Assembly (NCBI RefSeq): GCF_009193295.2
Contig: NZ_CP059973.1
Span: forward strand, 4,712,001 to 4,776,000
Direction of reading: 5' to 3'
DNA length: 64,000 nt
Source of the DNA: Bacteroides luhongzhouii
GTDB lineage: Bacteria; Bacteroidota; Bacteroidia; Bacteroidales; Bacteroidaceae
A program made the translations under genes and the position numbers. Under the pieces are notes generated by a model. The model worked only from the letters and a program-made list of their open reading frames with translations. It had not been told where the DNA came from and did not search any database. Shown here in pieces: positions 1 to 9,263 of the stretch (positions within the stretch are counted from its first letter, which is position 1; each line of letters starts with the position of its first letter).

Positions 1-2166
1 AATAATCTCTACCGATGAGTGTGCACCGTCATTATCTCCCAGCAATTCACCGTCAAGCGTCAATGTACTACCGTCATCCGATAGAAGGGCAAAGGTGTAA
101 ATACCATCAGCGGGAACTTCCAGATAACCGGTCATCACCAAGCCGATATTTCCTTTCACCTCTTCGGGGATAGATACCGATTCTACCACATATTCCCCTT
201 TTACCGGAGCCGCGTCAATATCTGCACAAAGATTACCGCGGAAGTCATGCCATACAGCTTTCAAGCCGGGCTGCAAGGCAGCCGGAGCAGTCACCGCCTC
301 CGCATAAGGAGCCTTTACATATTTAGTATGTGCCACATCCGAAGGAGAACCGTCCGGACGGAACGTGCGGAAAGCGAAATCGGTAGTCTCCGTCACGTCC
401 AGAGCACCATTATAAAGAGTAGATTCTTTGGTAGGCATACTGCCGTCTGTCGTATAGCGTATTTCAGTACCGGGCAACGGGCAAGTCAAATCAACCGTTG
501 TTTCATCAATAAATGCATTCACTTTATAGAATCCCTGCAAATCGGGCACACGATAATTTACCCTCATCACATCCATCCGTTTAAACTGCGGAACAAGCTG
601 ACGATAGAACTCTTCGAGGCTTGGTTTAGCAGCCGGCTCTGCCCAGGCTATTTCACTCAATGCAATCATACGGGGAACGATCAGGTATTCAATGCGCTTC
701 ATTGTCGGAATCCATTCAGACCAGAGATTAGCCTGTACACCCCAGATATATTTCTTCTGTTCGGGTGATAATCTATCATCCGAACACGGATCGTATGCCA
801 GTATTTTCTTCACTGAATTCTGATCCTGCGCATAATCGAAATAGAAATATTCATTCGGACAAGCAATCACTTTCTGCTTTTGCGCGGTCGCCGTAGGCAA
901 CGCGTCTTTCGCCCAACTTCTCCACCATGTAATAGCGGCATCGGAAGATAATCCGTCGGCTACCACTTCATCCCAGCCGATGAGTCTCTTTCCGTTGGCG
1001 AGGAAGAATTTCTCCATGTCACGTACAAACCATGCCTGAAGTTCTTCTACCGAACCCAGCTTCTCCGTACGGATACGTTTCTGACAGAGAGGGCATTTCT
1101 TCCAGTTGGCTTTTTCCACTTCATCACCACCCATGTGCACATATTCATAAGGGAAAAGCTCGAAAACTTCTTTGAATACATTCTGGCAGAATTCCAGCGT
1201 CGCGTCTTTACCCGGGCAGACAGGAGAAGAGAAGGTTTCTCCCCATCCGATTAGTCCGTCGCATGCCAACTCCGGATATTGGCTGATAGCCGCGAGAAAA
1301 TGTCCCGGCATATCAATCTCGGGAATGACATCGATTCCTCTTTGCGTAGCATAGGCTACTATTTCTTTGATATCATCATGAGTATAATAACCTCCATACA
1401 GCGTATCTCCTTCCACAATGCGTATCTTATCTTCCGGAATCAGGAAATCGGTATTATCTTCCTCTTTCGCACGTGCCATGCAGATCCGATCCTGCTCATT
1501 AAACTTACGCCAGGCTCCTTTTTCGGTAAGTAGCGGGTATTTCTCAATTTCTATACGCCAGCCCTGATCGTCAGACAAATGCCAGTGGAATTTATTGAGT
1601 TTATACAAAGACATCAGATCCAATACATGCTTTACCTCATCTTTACTCCAAAAATGACGGGAAGCATCCAGCATAAATCCACGCCATTCAAAACGGGGTA
1701 CGTCTTCTATTTGCACGACAGGGATTGAATAAGTTTGTTTCTCTCCCTGCACTTCTATCGCTGCAGGAAGGAGCTGGCGAATAGTAGTAATCGCAGAAAT
1801 GATGCCCGAATAATCATTAGCCTCTACCTGGATATATTCCGGCGTAGACTGAAGTTTATAAGAACCGGGCTTGCCACCGGTATCTTTCAACTGAAAATAC
1901 ATATCTACCTGATTCTTATCAGTAGTGACCTCCACAGAAGACGATATGACATTGCGGAGAATCTCCTGCAAATACCCGACTGCCGGAAACAACGACTGAT
2001 CGGAAACTCCAATCTTCATTCCATCTTTTAAAACAAACGAGCCCGACTGCTCGGTCAGACTAACAGGGGTAGGTAGGATTGCAATTTCTTGCTTAACGGT
2101 GGGCGTACAAGAAGAAAAAACACAAGCTGATACAATGAGTAAAGAGCTACTTAATTTTTTGAACAT
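1..2166 (-). CDS. Beta-N-acetylhexosaminidase, GH20 lipoprotein (3' end outside window)
   Basis: Removes terminal beta-linked GlcNAc/GalNAc from glycans, probably at the cell surface or in the periplasm. Translating the minus strand from the ATG at 2166 gives a frame open to the window edge (722 codons, C-terminus missing). It begins MFKKLSSSLLIVSACVFSSC, a lipoprotein signal with the lipobox Cys at about residue 20. An N-terminal GH20b-like domain follows, then the TIM barrel with FEWRGFMLDASRHFW, KFHWHLSDDQGWR and HMGGDEVEKANW; the Asp-Glu pair near residue 345 is the catalytic pair of substrate-assisted GH20 enzymes. After the barrel come a chitobiase-type C-terminal segment and the start of what looks like a PA14-like domain (GYLEVPADGIYTFALLSDDGS). 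The gene is divergent from the CDF exporter. Family assignment is firm; linkage specificity is not readable. Confidence 0.93.
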   Translation of the reverse strand, partial: MFKKLSSSLLIVSACVFSSCTPTVKQEIAILPTPVSLTEQSGSFVLKDGMKIGVSDQSLFPAVGYLQEILRNVISSSVEVTTDKNQVDMYFQLKDTGGKPGSYKLQSTPEYIQVEANDYSGIISAITTIRQLLPAAIEVQGEKQTYSIPVVQIEDVPRFEWRGFMLDASRHFWSKDEVKHVLDLMSLYKLNKFHWHLSDDQGWRIEIEKYPLLTEKGAWRKFNEQDRICMARAKEEDNTDFLIPEDKIRIVEGDTLYGGYYTHDDIKEIVAYATQRGIDVIPEIDMPGHFLAAISQYPELACDGLIGWGETFSSPVCPGKDATLEFCQNVFKEVFELFPYEYVHMGGDEVEKANWKKCPLCQKRIRTEKLGSVEELQAWFVRDMEKFFLANGKRLIGWDEVVADGLSSDAAITWWRSWAKDALPTATAQKQKVIACPNEYFYFDYAQDQNSVKKILAYDPCSDDRLSPEQKKYIWGVQANLWSEWIPTMKRIEYLIVPRMIALSEIAWAEPAAKPSLEEFYRQLVPQFKRMDVMRVNYRVPDLQGFYKVNAFIDETTVDLTCPLPGTEIRYTTDGSMPTKESTLYNGALDVTETTDFAFRTFRPDGSPSDVAHTKYVKAPYAEAVTAPAALQPGLKAVWHDFRGNLCADIDAAPVKGEYVVESVSIPEEVKGNIGLVMTGYLEVPADGIYTFALLSDDGSTLTLDGELLGDNDGAHSSVEII

Positions 2167-2302
2167 GCGGTTAACTATTTAATAAATGATTTGTCCTGTC
2201 TTTTATTGACCATCTATATATAATACAACTAAAACATAGAAACTACTAAAAGCCCGGGAAAAGTTTTTTTGCGACTTGACGTCACAGACTCCTATAAATG
2301 TT

Positions 2303-2310
2303 TATCTTTG
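2303..2310 (+). promoter_or_regulatory. Bacteroides -7 box (TATCTTTG) upstream of the CDF gene
   Basis: TATCTTTG matches the Bacteroides -7 consensus TAnnTTTG and lies 45 bp before the chosen start at 2356. The only -33 candidate is a weak CTTG at 2275-2278 with a spacer slightly longer than usual, so only the -7 box is called. Confidence 0.5.
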
Positions 2311-2355
2311 CTAGCCAATCTCAATCAAACAATTAATTATAAAGAGTCACTTCCA

Positions 2356-3270
2356 ATGTCAAGAGAGAATATCTTAATCAAAACCTCATGGATTAGCACA
2401 ATTGGCAATGCAATCCTATCCGCATCAAAAATCATCATCGGTTTATGGGCCGGTAGTCTGGCCGTAGTGGGCGACGGTATCGACTCGGCAACCGATGTCG
2501 TTATCTCTATCGTTATGATTTTTACGGCACGCCTCATCAACCGTCCTCCTTCAAAGAAATATGTATTCGGTTACGAGAAAGCGGAAGGCATCGCGACTAA
2601 GATTCTGTCACTGGTGATATTTTATGCCGGTGTACAAATGTTGATATCGTCCATTCAAAGCATTTTTTCAGATGAAGTGAAAGAGATACCATCGTCTATC
2701 GCTATCTATGTCACCGTGTTTTCTATTATCGGTAAGCTCTTGCTGGCTTTATACCAATACAAACAGGGAAAGAAGATCAACAGCTCCATGCTCACGGCAA
2801 ACGCTATCAATATGCGCAATGATGTCGTCATCTCAACCGGTGTTTTGCTGGGATTGATATTCACTTTCATCTTCAAATCACCCATACTCGATTCGGTTAC
2901 GGGATTGATAATCAGTCTCTTTATCATCAAATCTTCCATCAGCATTTTTATTGATTCCAATGTGGAGCTAATGGACGGGGTGAAAGATGTCAATGTATAT
3001 AATAAGATATTCGAGGCGGTAGAGAAAGTGCCCGGTGCCAGCAATCCACATCGCGTCCGGTCACGAATGATAGGAAATCTCTATATGATTACCCTTGATA
3101 TAGAAGTGAATCCGCAAATTACCATCACACAGGCACATGAGATTGCAGGTGCGGTGGAGAAGAGCATCATTAATTCGGTGGATAACGTATATGACATTCT
3201 GGTACACGTGGAACCTGCCGGTGAGTGTCAGACAGGAGAAAAATTCGGGGTCGATAAAGATATGGTTTGA
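2356..3270 (+). CDS. Cation diffusion facilitator (CDF) family metal exporter
   Basis: A 304-residue inner-membrane divalent-metal/proton antiporter. It has about six hydrophobic segments and a C-terminal cytoplasmic ferredoxin-like domain (ELMDGVKDVNVYNKIFEAVE to ILVHVEPAGE). The ATG at 2356 (MSRENILIKTSW) is preferred to an in-frame TTG at 2269, which lies upstream of the -7 box. TM2 carries D43-S-A-T-D47, equivalent to the DxxxD half of the transport site. TM5 carries N152-M-R-N-D156, where Zn exporters such as YiiP have HxxxD. Asn replacing His suggests a substrate other than Zn, such as Mn or Fe; this is inference. The gene is convergent with the TonB receptor at 3563, separated by a repeat array and a strong terminator. 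Confidence 0.9.
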   Translation: MSRENILIKTSWISTIGNAILSASKIIIGLWAGSLAVVGDGIDSATDVVISIVMIFTARLINRPPSKKYVFGYEKAEGIATKILSLVIFYAGVQMLISSIQSIFSDEVKEIPSSIAIYVTVFSIIGKLLLALYQYKQGKKINSSMLTANAINMRNDVVISTGVLLGLIFTFIFKSPILDSVTGLIISLFIIKSSISIFIDSNVELMDGVKDVNVYNKIFEAVEKVPGASNPHRVRSRMIGNLYMITLDIEVNPQITITQAHEIAGAVEKSIINSVDNVYDILVHVEPAGECQTGEKFGVDKDMV

Positions 3271-3388
3271 TTTATCTCTACACAGATTTTTTTCACTTTC
3301 CTCTATCACCTATCACCCTGCCTGATAAATCAATTATCAATAAGGAAAAAGAATGAATCTCTATACGATACATTCGTTTCAACTGCTT

Positions 3389-3534
3389 GAAACTTTAGTT
3401 TCATTAGTGTGAAACCATAGTTTCCCCATAAGGAAACTTTAGTTTCACCTACGGTGGAACTATGGTTTCTCTACGGAGAAACTAAAGTTTCCCGGCACGG
3501 CACTTTCAGTTTCAAGGCTTGAAACTGAAAGTGC
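3389..3534. repeat. Array A: seven 14-bp palindromic units on a 22-bp period
   Basis: Units start at 3389, 3411, 3433, 3456, 3478, 3500 and 3521 (steps 22, 22, 23, 22, 22, 21). They read GAAACTTTAGTTTC, GAAACCATAGTTTC, GAAACTTTAGTTTC, GGAACTATGGTTTC, GAAACTAAAGTTTC, GCACTTTCAGTTTC and GAAACTGAAAGTGC. The stretches between units are themselves inverted repeats of GTTTC...GAAAC form, so an inversion centre falls about every 11 bp. The last two units form the strong hairpin listed next. The array lies between two convergent genes. Confidence 0.85.
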
Positions 3535-3556
3535 CGTGCCGGGAAACTATTTTTTT
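3486..3556 (+). terminator. 31-bp perfect-stem hairpin plus T run
   Basis: Positions 3486-3516 and 3518-3548 are perfect reverse complements around a single base at 3517, followed by a run of T. It fits a factor-independent terminator for the plus-strand CDF gene. The stem is far longer than a normal terminator and is part of array A. Confidence 0.75.
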
Positions 3557-3562
3557 GACCGG

Positions 3563-5902
3563 TTAATAGCTGATCTTTACCCCTGCAAAGAAACTTCTCG
3601 GCAGAGAAGGCCCGTAAATATAGCCGGAATCCCGGTTAGCTCCTCTGTCAAAATCCTTTTGATAAGACTCAAAGAGGTTCTGAACTCCACCGTTTAGTTG
3701 TAAATCGACTGTTTTGTATAGCTTGAAGTCGTAAGCCAGTTTCACTCCCAAATCGAAGAAACGGGGTGTTCTGATTGCTTCCGCTTTTCTTTCGGGCATT
3801 TCTCCCAGTTTGGCATTTTCGGCAGTGATATCCATACGTTGCACTAACATTGGGCCGGTATAAGTTCCTGATAAAGCGATGGATAAGGGTTTTACAGGAG
3901 TGTAAGTAGCTGTGAAATATCCGTAAGTATCGGGAGTACGGAAAATCTTCTTTTCTGCCGGTACGTCATCGTGCCATTTATGAGGTTCATCGTATCGGCT
4001 GCGTTGTAAAGTGAGTCCCGCTTGTATTTGCAGGATGGAAAGATAAGCTACTTTGCCCTCCAGCGTTAGCCCCATCACTTTCGCGCCGGGACCGTTACTG
4101 CGTGTTTTTACCAATATCCCATCGCCACGGTCATAAGGTTCGCCCAACACAAAGACATCTGTCAATCTTGTATAAAAGCCCTCAATCAAGAAATTCGTCT
4201 GGAATACTCCGAAACGGTGATACATATCTGCGGACACACTGAAACTTTGGGATTTCTCCTCTTTCAAATTCTTCGCACGCTCAATCATTGCCACTGTTCC
4301 ACCCACATTTTCAATATGCATATCTTCATCAAAAGCCTGCGGAGCACGGAATCCGGACGAATAGCTCAAACGCAGGTTTATATCCTGTGTCGGGTTGAAA
4401 CGCAAGTTGGCACGGGGGCTAAAGATGACATTATCTACCATATTATGCTTATCCAGACGACCACCGATCAGAATACCCCAACGGTCGTTCTTCCATTCGT
4501 TCTGCAGAAAAGCACTGTAAATATTCACCGTCTGATCCGTATGACGGTCATATCCCCACATATTATCTTTCAGACGGTCACGATTATATTCAAGTCCTGC
4601 CGTGAGGTCAGAAGGCATAAATAAACACTTATCAAACGTATGTACATACTGCGCGCCGCCCATAGCGGTTAAATCCGTTGTTTTCCCATAGGCTTTCAGA
4701 GGATCGTTACCCGGTCCGTAATAACTGTCCCGATCTGTATTGGCGGCTGACGCAAAAATACTTAGACGGTTCTTTTCATCCGGCGAGAAATAATCGAATT
4801 TCAAACTCCCACCATCAATCGAATGTTGCAACTGCTCTGCAATATGGGCTTCGTGAGGAGGACGGTCCAACATATCCCCTCCCCGACGGAATTCTTGCAT
4901 GTGGTGATATTCGAAGGTTAGTTTGGAGTAAGTGCTTGTTTTCAGATAAGAGCGGAAGCCCACTGTCTGATTCTTCAATTTAGGCAGTTCGGTGAATCCG
5001 TCTCCGTCATAATCATATCCGGACCGGTGACGGTTCTGACCAAAGATATACAGTCCGGCACGATGATCGTCCGTCACTAATGAAGCATTCAGGGAGGTAT
5101 TGTTATCGAATGAGGAGCCACCCCCTAAAGCAGTAAGGGTGTGCGACAGCTGACCAGAATTGCGTAAAGGTTCTTTAGTGATTATATTGATGGTTCCTGC
5201 AATAGCCGAAGAGCCGAACAAAGCGGAACCTCCTCCACGCATCACTTCTACGCGTTCAATCATGCTGGCGGGAATCTGTTCCAGGCCATACACTCCGGAA
5301 AGGGCACTGAATACGGGACGGGAATCTATCAAAATCTGCGTATACGGTCCGTCCAGTCCATTGATGCGGACTTGCTGGAAGCCACAATTCTGGCAGTTTG
5401 TCTCTACACGTACACCGGGTTGAAAGTTCAACCCTTGCGATAAAGTGGAAGAGTTAGTCGTTTCAAATAGCTTCAGATCGACGACATTAACCAAAGTAGG
5501 AGCCAAACGACGCGTCGTTTCACTGCGGTTGGCGGAGACCACTACCCCATCCAAAGCAATCGCGTCCTCTTCTATTTCAAAATCTTCTTCCAGTGTCTTT
5601 CCTTTTTTCAGAGTCACGTTGCGGGTCACGGTCTTGTAGCCGACCGAGCTAACCTCTAGTATAAAGCTACCTTCTGGCAAATTCTTCAAAAAATAATGTC
5701 CGGTAGCGTCGGTCACGGTTCCTATCGTTGTTCCTTTCAGTGCAATGGTAATGTAAGGAAGGTGCTCTTTCGTTTTCTTATCCAGTACATGACCTATGAT
5801 GTTCGCATCGGATTTTTTCAGTTCAGGGTAGTCCGGATGTTCAGCCAATGCGTACGAAAGGACACAATACAGGCCGACCAGGACTAAAAGATATTTCTTC
5901 AT
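3563..5902 (-). CDS. TonB-dependent outer-membrane receptor, copy A (metal-type)
   Basis: A 779-residue TonB-dependent receptor importing a small ligand across the outer membrane. The start at 5902 (MKKYLLVLVGLYCVLSYALA) gives a clean signal peptide; an ATG ten codons upstream is less likely. A CarboxypepD_reg-like beta-sandwich spans about residues 30-115 (GHVLDKKTKEHLPY, GTVTDATGHYFLKNLPEG). The plug follows (SANRSETTRR, RVEVMRGGGSALFGSSAIAG, INIITKEP), then a 22-strand-type barrel ending in an aromatic residue (FAGVKISY). The plug carries a CxxC pair (NCQNCGFQQVRINGLDGPYT). It is highly similar to the receptor at 6480-8801. Both sit directly downstream of a His-rich membrane protein, so a metal or metal complex is the likely ligand; this is inference, and cobalamin or a siderophore is not excluded. 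Confidence 0.9.
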   Translation of the reverse strand: MKKYLLVLVGLYCVLSYALAEHPDYPELKKSDANIIGHVLDKKTKEHLPYITIALKGTTIGTVTDATGHYFLKNLPEGSFILEVSSVGYKTVTRNVTLKKGKTLEEDFEIEEDAIALDGVVVSANRSETTRRLAPTLVNVVDLKLFETTNSSTLSQGLNFQPGVRVETNCQNCGFQQVRINGLDGPYTQILIDSRPVFSALSGVYGLEQIPASMIERVEVMRGGGSALFGSSAIAGTINIITKEPLRNSGQLSHTLTALGGGSSFDNNTSLNASLVTDDHRAGLYIFGQNRHRSGYDYDGDGFTELPKLKNQTVGFRSYLKTSTYSKLTFEYHHMQEFRRGGDMLDRPPHEAHIAEQLQHSIDGGSLKFDYFSPDEKNRLSIFASAANTDRDSYYGPGNDPLKAYGKTTDLTAMGGAQYVHTFDKCLFMPSDLTAGLEYNRDRLKDNMWGYDRHTDQTVNIYSAFLQNEWKNDRWGILIGGRLDKHNMVDNVIFSPRANLRFNPTQDINLRLSYSSGFRAPQAFDEDMHIENVGGTVAMIERAKNLKEEKSQSFSVSADMYHRFGVFQTNFLIEGFYTRLTDVFVLGEPYDRGDGILVKTRSNGPGAKVMGLTLEGKVAYLSILQIQAGLTLQRSRYDEPHKWHDDVPAEKKIFRTPDTYGYFTATYTPVKPLSIALSGTYTGPMLVQRMDITAENAKLGEMPERKAEAIRTPRFFDLGVKLAYDFKLYKTVDLQLNGGVQNLFESYQKDFDRGANRDSGYIYGPSLPRSFFAGVKISY

Positions 5903-6012
5903 TGTCGTTAGTCTTTTAATGTTTAAAATCAAAAATAATAATAAGGGGAAAGGGAAGCAGCGATCATTAATAGTTGTTCTTCACTGATGAATACTGTTCC
6001 CGAAAAGATAGA

Positions 6013-6354
6013 CTAAGCGACAGGAGGTGCCCTTAAAGATATGACACCCGGACAAGAACAGTGATACGGCTCAATTTGCGGGCAGATAAACAGGATACAT
6101 AATAAAGATAAAGCAGCGACTGCGAATGTGGGTATTAATCCGCTATCTGTCACCAATACATGATTCAACAGGTGAATGAGTTGGAATTCAACCGTCGCAT
6201 GGCTATGTTCACTGCCTTTTTTAAATGGATGCGAATGGACAATCGTTACCCCGTTTACTACATGGGAGTGAGTAAATAAAGTGATTCCTGCCATGTACGA
6301 GATAAACAGTACAGGCAAAAACCACTTCATTATATGTAGGTACAATTGTTTCAT
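6013..6354 (-). CDS. His-rich small inner-membrane protein, copy A
   Basis: About 113 residues with two hydrophobic segments (FLPVLFISYMAGITLF and a second near residues 60-80). The loop between them is full of His (THSHVVNGVTIVHSHPFKKG, EHSHATVEFQLIHLLNHV). The C-terminal tail has HCSC and ends in LRAPPVA. The start at 6354 (MKQLYLHIMKWF) aligns with the paralogue at 8886-9242; an upstream ATG at 6369 is possible. I cannot name the family. His clusters, the Cys pair and the fixed position before a TonB receptor suggest metal sensing or hand-over during uptake. It has its own promoter and probably forms a two-gene unit with copy A of the receptor, which starts 110 bp downstream. Confidence 0.75.
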   Translation of the reverse strand: MKQLYLHIMKWFLPVLFISYMAGITLFTHSHVVNGVTIVHSHPFKKGSEHSHATVEFQLIHLLNHVLVTDSGLIPTFAVAALSLLCILFICPQIEPYHCSCPGVISLRAPPVA

Positions 6355-6412
6355 CCAGTAATCCTGCACATCTATTCTGTGCAGTAAAGTCAGAGTTTAG
6401 TTTGTTTTTTTG

Positions 6413-6444
6413 CAAAGATAAGGATTGTCTCCATGCAAAACAAT
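6413..6444 (-). promoter_or_regulatory. Promoter of module A (ATTG-N20-TATCTTTG)
   Basis: On the minus strand TATCTTTG (6420-6413) is preceded by ATTG (6444-6441) with a 20-bp spacer. The promoter of module B has the same boxes and the same spacer, so the promoter was duplicated with the genes. Confidence 0.6.
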
Positions 6445-6479
6445 CCCTATTTATAACGATTTTAAATCTTAACCGAATC

Positions 6480-8801
6480 TTAATAACTGATCTTTACCCC
6501 TGCAAAGAAACTTCTCGGCAGTGACGGACCATAGATATAGCCGGAGTCACGGTCAGCTCCTTTATCGAAGTCGTTCTGGTAAGCATTGAAAATATTCTGT
6601 ATGCCGGCATTCACCTGGAGGTTCATCGACTTGTAAAGTTTGAAGTCATAAGCAGCTTTCAAACCGATGTCGAAAAAGTCTCTGGTATTCACCGTTATCG
6701 GATTTTCAAGGAATCCCGGAACCGGTTCGTGGGGAACCAGCATCGAACCGGTATAGGTACCGGAAAGAGCGATAGATAACGGTTTTATCGGGGTGTAGGT
6801 TGCTGTAAAATAGCCGTAAGTATTTGGCGTACGCATCATTTTCTTCACCGCTGGAGCTTCTTTGTTCCAGATGTGCGGTTTGCTGTAATGGCTCTGTTGC
6901 AGAGTGACTCCTGCCTGAACCTGGATTTTATTCAGGTAAGCCATCTTTCCTTCCAGTGTCAATCCCATAACTTGCGCTCCTGATGCATTGTGACGGGTAC
7001 GTGTCAGGACTCCATCCACTATCTCTCCGTCGGTAAGAGCAAAAACATCCGACAACTTTGTATAGAATCCTTCTATCAGGAAGTTAACCTGAAACGCACC
7101 AAAGCGATGATAAATATCTGCCGAAGCACTCAGGCTCTGTGATCTTTCTTCTTTCAGATTATCCGCCAGTTCAACCATTGCTACATTACCGCCTACATTC
7201 TCCACATGCAAATCTTCATCGAAAGCCTGCGGAGCACGGAAGCCGGACGAATAACTGAAACGAAGATTGATGTTTTCTGTCGGATTATAACGCAGATTGG
7301 CACGCGGACTGAATATCAGATGGTCAATCAGATTATGCTTATCCAAACGGCCGCCAATCAGAAATCCCCAATGCTCATTTTTCCATTCATTCTGAAGGAA
7401 AGCACTACCGATATTCACTTTCTGATCTACCGTACGGTGGTAGCCCCACATGTTGTCTTCCAGTTTATCCTGATTGAATTCTATGCCGGCAGTCAGGTCG
7501 GAAGGCATGAAGATACATTTTCCGAAGCTATAAACATATTGCGATCCTGCCATCCAGTTCAAATCGGTGGTATTTCCGTAAGCATTCGGATCCTGTCCGC
7601 CACCATAATAGCTGTCACGGTTGATGTGTTGCGCGGATGCAAACACATTGAAACGATGTCTCTCGTTAGGAGAGAAATAATCGAACTTCAGTCCTCCGCC
7701 ATTGATGGAGTGTTCGGTCTGCTCCGCCACATTCGCTTCGTGAGGCGGGCGGTTCAACAAGTCTCCTCCTCTGCGGAATTCTTCCATGTGGTGATATTCA
7801 AAAGTAAGTTTTGAATAGGTCGTTGTTTTCAGGAACGAACGGAAACCAATTGTCTGACCGTGCAATTTGGGTATTTCGGAATATCCGTCGCCATCATGGT
7901 CATACGCAGAACGATGGCGGTTCTGACCGAAGATATACAGACCTGCACGCTGGTCGTCCGTCACTAATGAAGCATTCAATGCCGTACTGTTGTCGAAAGC
8001 GTCGCCATCGCCAATTCCCGTAATCGTATGGGATAACATACCGGAGTTATGCATCGGTTCCTTGGTGATGATATTGATTGTACCGGCAATGGCAGATGAG
8101 CCGAACAATGCCGATCCGCCTCCACGCATCACTTCCACACGTTCTATCATGCTGGCAGGAATCTGCTCGATACCATACACACCGGAAAGCGCGCTAAAAA
8201 TGGGACGGGAATCGAGCAGAATTTGTGTATAAGGACCATCCAGTCCATTGATACGTACTTGCTGGAAACCGCAATTCTGACAGTTGGACTCTACACGGAC
8301 ACCCGGCTGAAAGCTTAATCCTTGCGCTAAAGTCGTAGAATTGGTATTCTCAAAAATTTTCAAATCTACTACATTCACCAGTGTCGGAGCCAAACGGCGG
8401 GTAGTTTCATTACGATTGGCAGATACAACTACGCCATCCAAAGCAACCGCGTCTTCTTCTATTTCAAATTCTTCTTCCAATGTACGCCCTTTCTTCAGCG
8501 TCACATTCCGTCTGACGGTTTTATATCCCACCGAACTAACCTCTAGCACAAAATTGCCTTCGGGAAGATTCTTCAAGAAATAATGTCCGGTAGCATCGGT
8601 CACTGTTCCGATGGTCGTACCTTTCAAGGCGACTGTAATATAGGGTAAATGCTCTTTTGTATTTTTATCAAGAATATGGCCAACAATATTGGCATCTGAC
8701 TTGCGTAATTCTGGATGATCAGGATATTCATGAGCTTGTCCTTCAAGGGCAGGCAGCAATGTGCAGCACAGGCAGACAAGCGAAAAGATGTATTTCTTCA
8801 T
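6480..8801 (-). CDS. TonB-dependent outer-membrane receptor, copy B (metal-type)
   Basis: A 773-residue paralogue of the receptor at 3563-5902 with the same order of parts: signal peptide (MKKYIFSLVCLCCTLLPALE), CarboxypepD_reg-like domain (about residues 35-115), plug with NCQNCGFQQVRINGLDGPYT, and a barrel ending FAGVKISY. Plug and early barrel are nearly identical between copies. Late extracellular loops differ, for example TDGEIVDGVLTRTRHNASG against GEPYDRGDGILVKTRSNGPG, and so does the region before the last strands. Divergence concentrated in loops fits specialisation for different ligands after duplication. It starts 84 bp downstream of its small His-rich partner. A separate promoter lies before the next module, so A and B can be expressed independently. 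Confidence 0.9.
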   Translation of the reverse strand: MKKYIFSLVCLCCTLLPALEGQAHEYPDHPELRKSDANIVGHILDKNTKEHLPYITVALKGTTIGTVTDATGHYFLKNLPEGNFVLEVSSVGYKTVRRNVTLKKGRTLEEEFEIEEDAVALDGVVVSANRNETTRRLAPTLVNVVDLKIFENTNSTTLAQGLSFQPGVRVESNCQNCGFQQVRINGLDGPYTQILLDSRPIFSALSGVYGIEQIPASMIERVEVMRGGGSALFGSSAIAGTINIITKEPMHNSGMLSHTITGIGDGDAFDNSTALNASLVTDDQRAGLYIFGQNRHRSAYDHDGDGYSEIPKLHGQTIGFRSFLKTTTYSKLTFEYHHMEEFRRGGDLLNRPPHEANVAEQTEHSINGGGLKFDYFSPNERHRFNVFASAQHINRDSYYGGGQDPNAYGNTTDLNWMAGSQYVYSFGKCIFMPSDLTAGIEFNQDKLEDNMWGYHRTVDQKVNIGSAFLQNEWKNEHWGFLIGGRLDKHNLIDHLIFSPRANLRYNPTENINLRFSYSSGFRAPQAFDEDLHVENVGGNVAMVELADNLKEERSQSLSASADIYHRFGAFQVNFLIEGFYTKLSDVFALTDGEIVDGVLTRTRHNASGAQVMGLTLEGKMAYLNKIQVQAGVTLQQSHYSKPHIWNKEAPAVKKMMRTPNTYGYFTATYTPIKPLSIALSGTYTGSMLVPHEPVPGFLENPITVNTRDFFDIGLKAAYDFKLYKSMNLQVNAGIQNIFNAYQNDFDKGADRDSGYIYGPSLPRSFFAGVKISY

Positions 8802-8885
8802 TTTTCGTTTGTTATTCGTTTTCGATAAGTATTCACATGGATAGACAGATAATGCCCTACCTCATGCAAGGTACGGTATCATCAT

Positions 8886-9242
8886 TTAAAGAATAGAGAA
8901 ACGAATAACCGGGGGTGCCCTAAGTCCCACTACCCCATGATACGGACAGTAATAGTGAGCGTGTTGCGAACGTCCGAGCAACAAGCACAATAAGAAAGGA
9001 ATAAAAAGGGAAAGAGCAAAAACAGCCGCCGCACCGTCTGCCATTAAGTGAGACAGAAAATGAATCAACTGTAGTTCGACTGTAGAATGTTTATGTGCCG
9101 CCCCTTTCTTAAACGGGTGTGAATGGACGATTGTCACGCCATTGACCACATGCACGTGGGCAAAGAACGTAAAGCTTACCAGATACGATATAAACAGTAT
9201 CGGTAAGAAGTAGCGCGTAATATTCAATAACAATCGTTTCAC
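8886..9242 (-). CDS. His-rich small inner-membrane protein, copy B
   Basis: Paralogue of the protein at 6013-6354, about 118 residues. The proposed start is GTG at 9242 (translated MKRLLLNITRYFLPILFISYL), which aligns residue for residue with the copy A start. A TTG at 9266 lies inside the -7 box and cannot be used by that promoter. Conserved parts are the first membrane segment, the His loop (FAHVHVVNGVTIVHSHPFKK, AHKHSTVELQLIHFLSHL), a second membrane segment, and a tail with HAHYYCPYHG and LRAPP. The role is unknown; it is presumed to act with the adjacent TonB receptor in metal acquisition. Confidence 0.72.
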   Translation of the reverse strand: MKRLLLNITRYFLPILFISYLVSFTFFAHVHVVNGVTIVHSHPFKKGAAHKHSTVELQLIHFLSHLMADGAAAVFALSLFIPFLLCLLLGRSQHAHYYCPYHGVVGLRAPPVIRFSIL

Positions 9243-9263
9243 CTCATTTTTTCTTTGAGGCGG

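Noticed and set aside
247..2031. Several plus-strand frames across 0.2-2.0 kb
   Set aside because: All lie opposite the GH20 gene, whose minus-strand translation is continuous and carries all family motifs.
3376..3548. CRISPR array
   Set aside because: Regular spacing, but the period is 22 bp, units are short palindromes, and the intervening bases are themselves inverted repeats rather than unique spacers. No cas gene in view.
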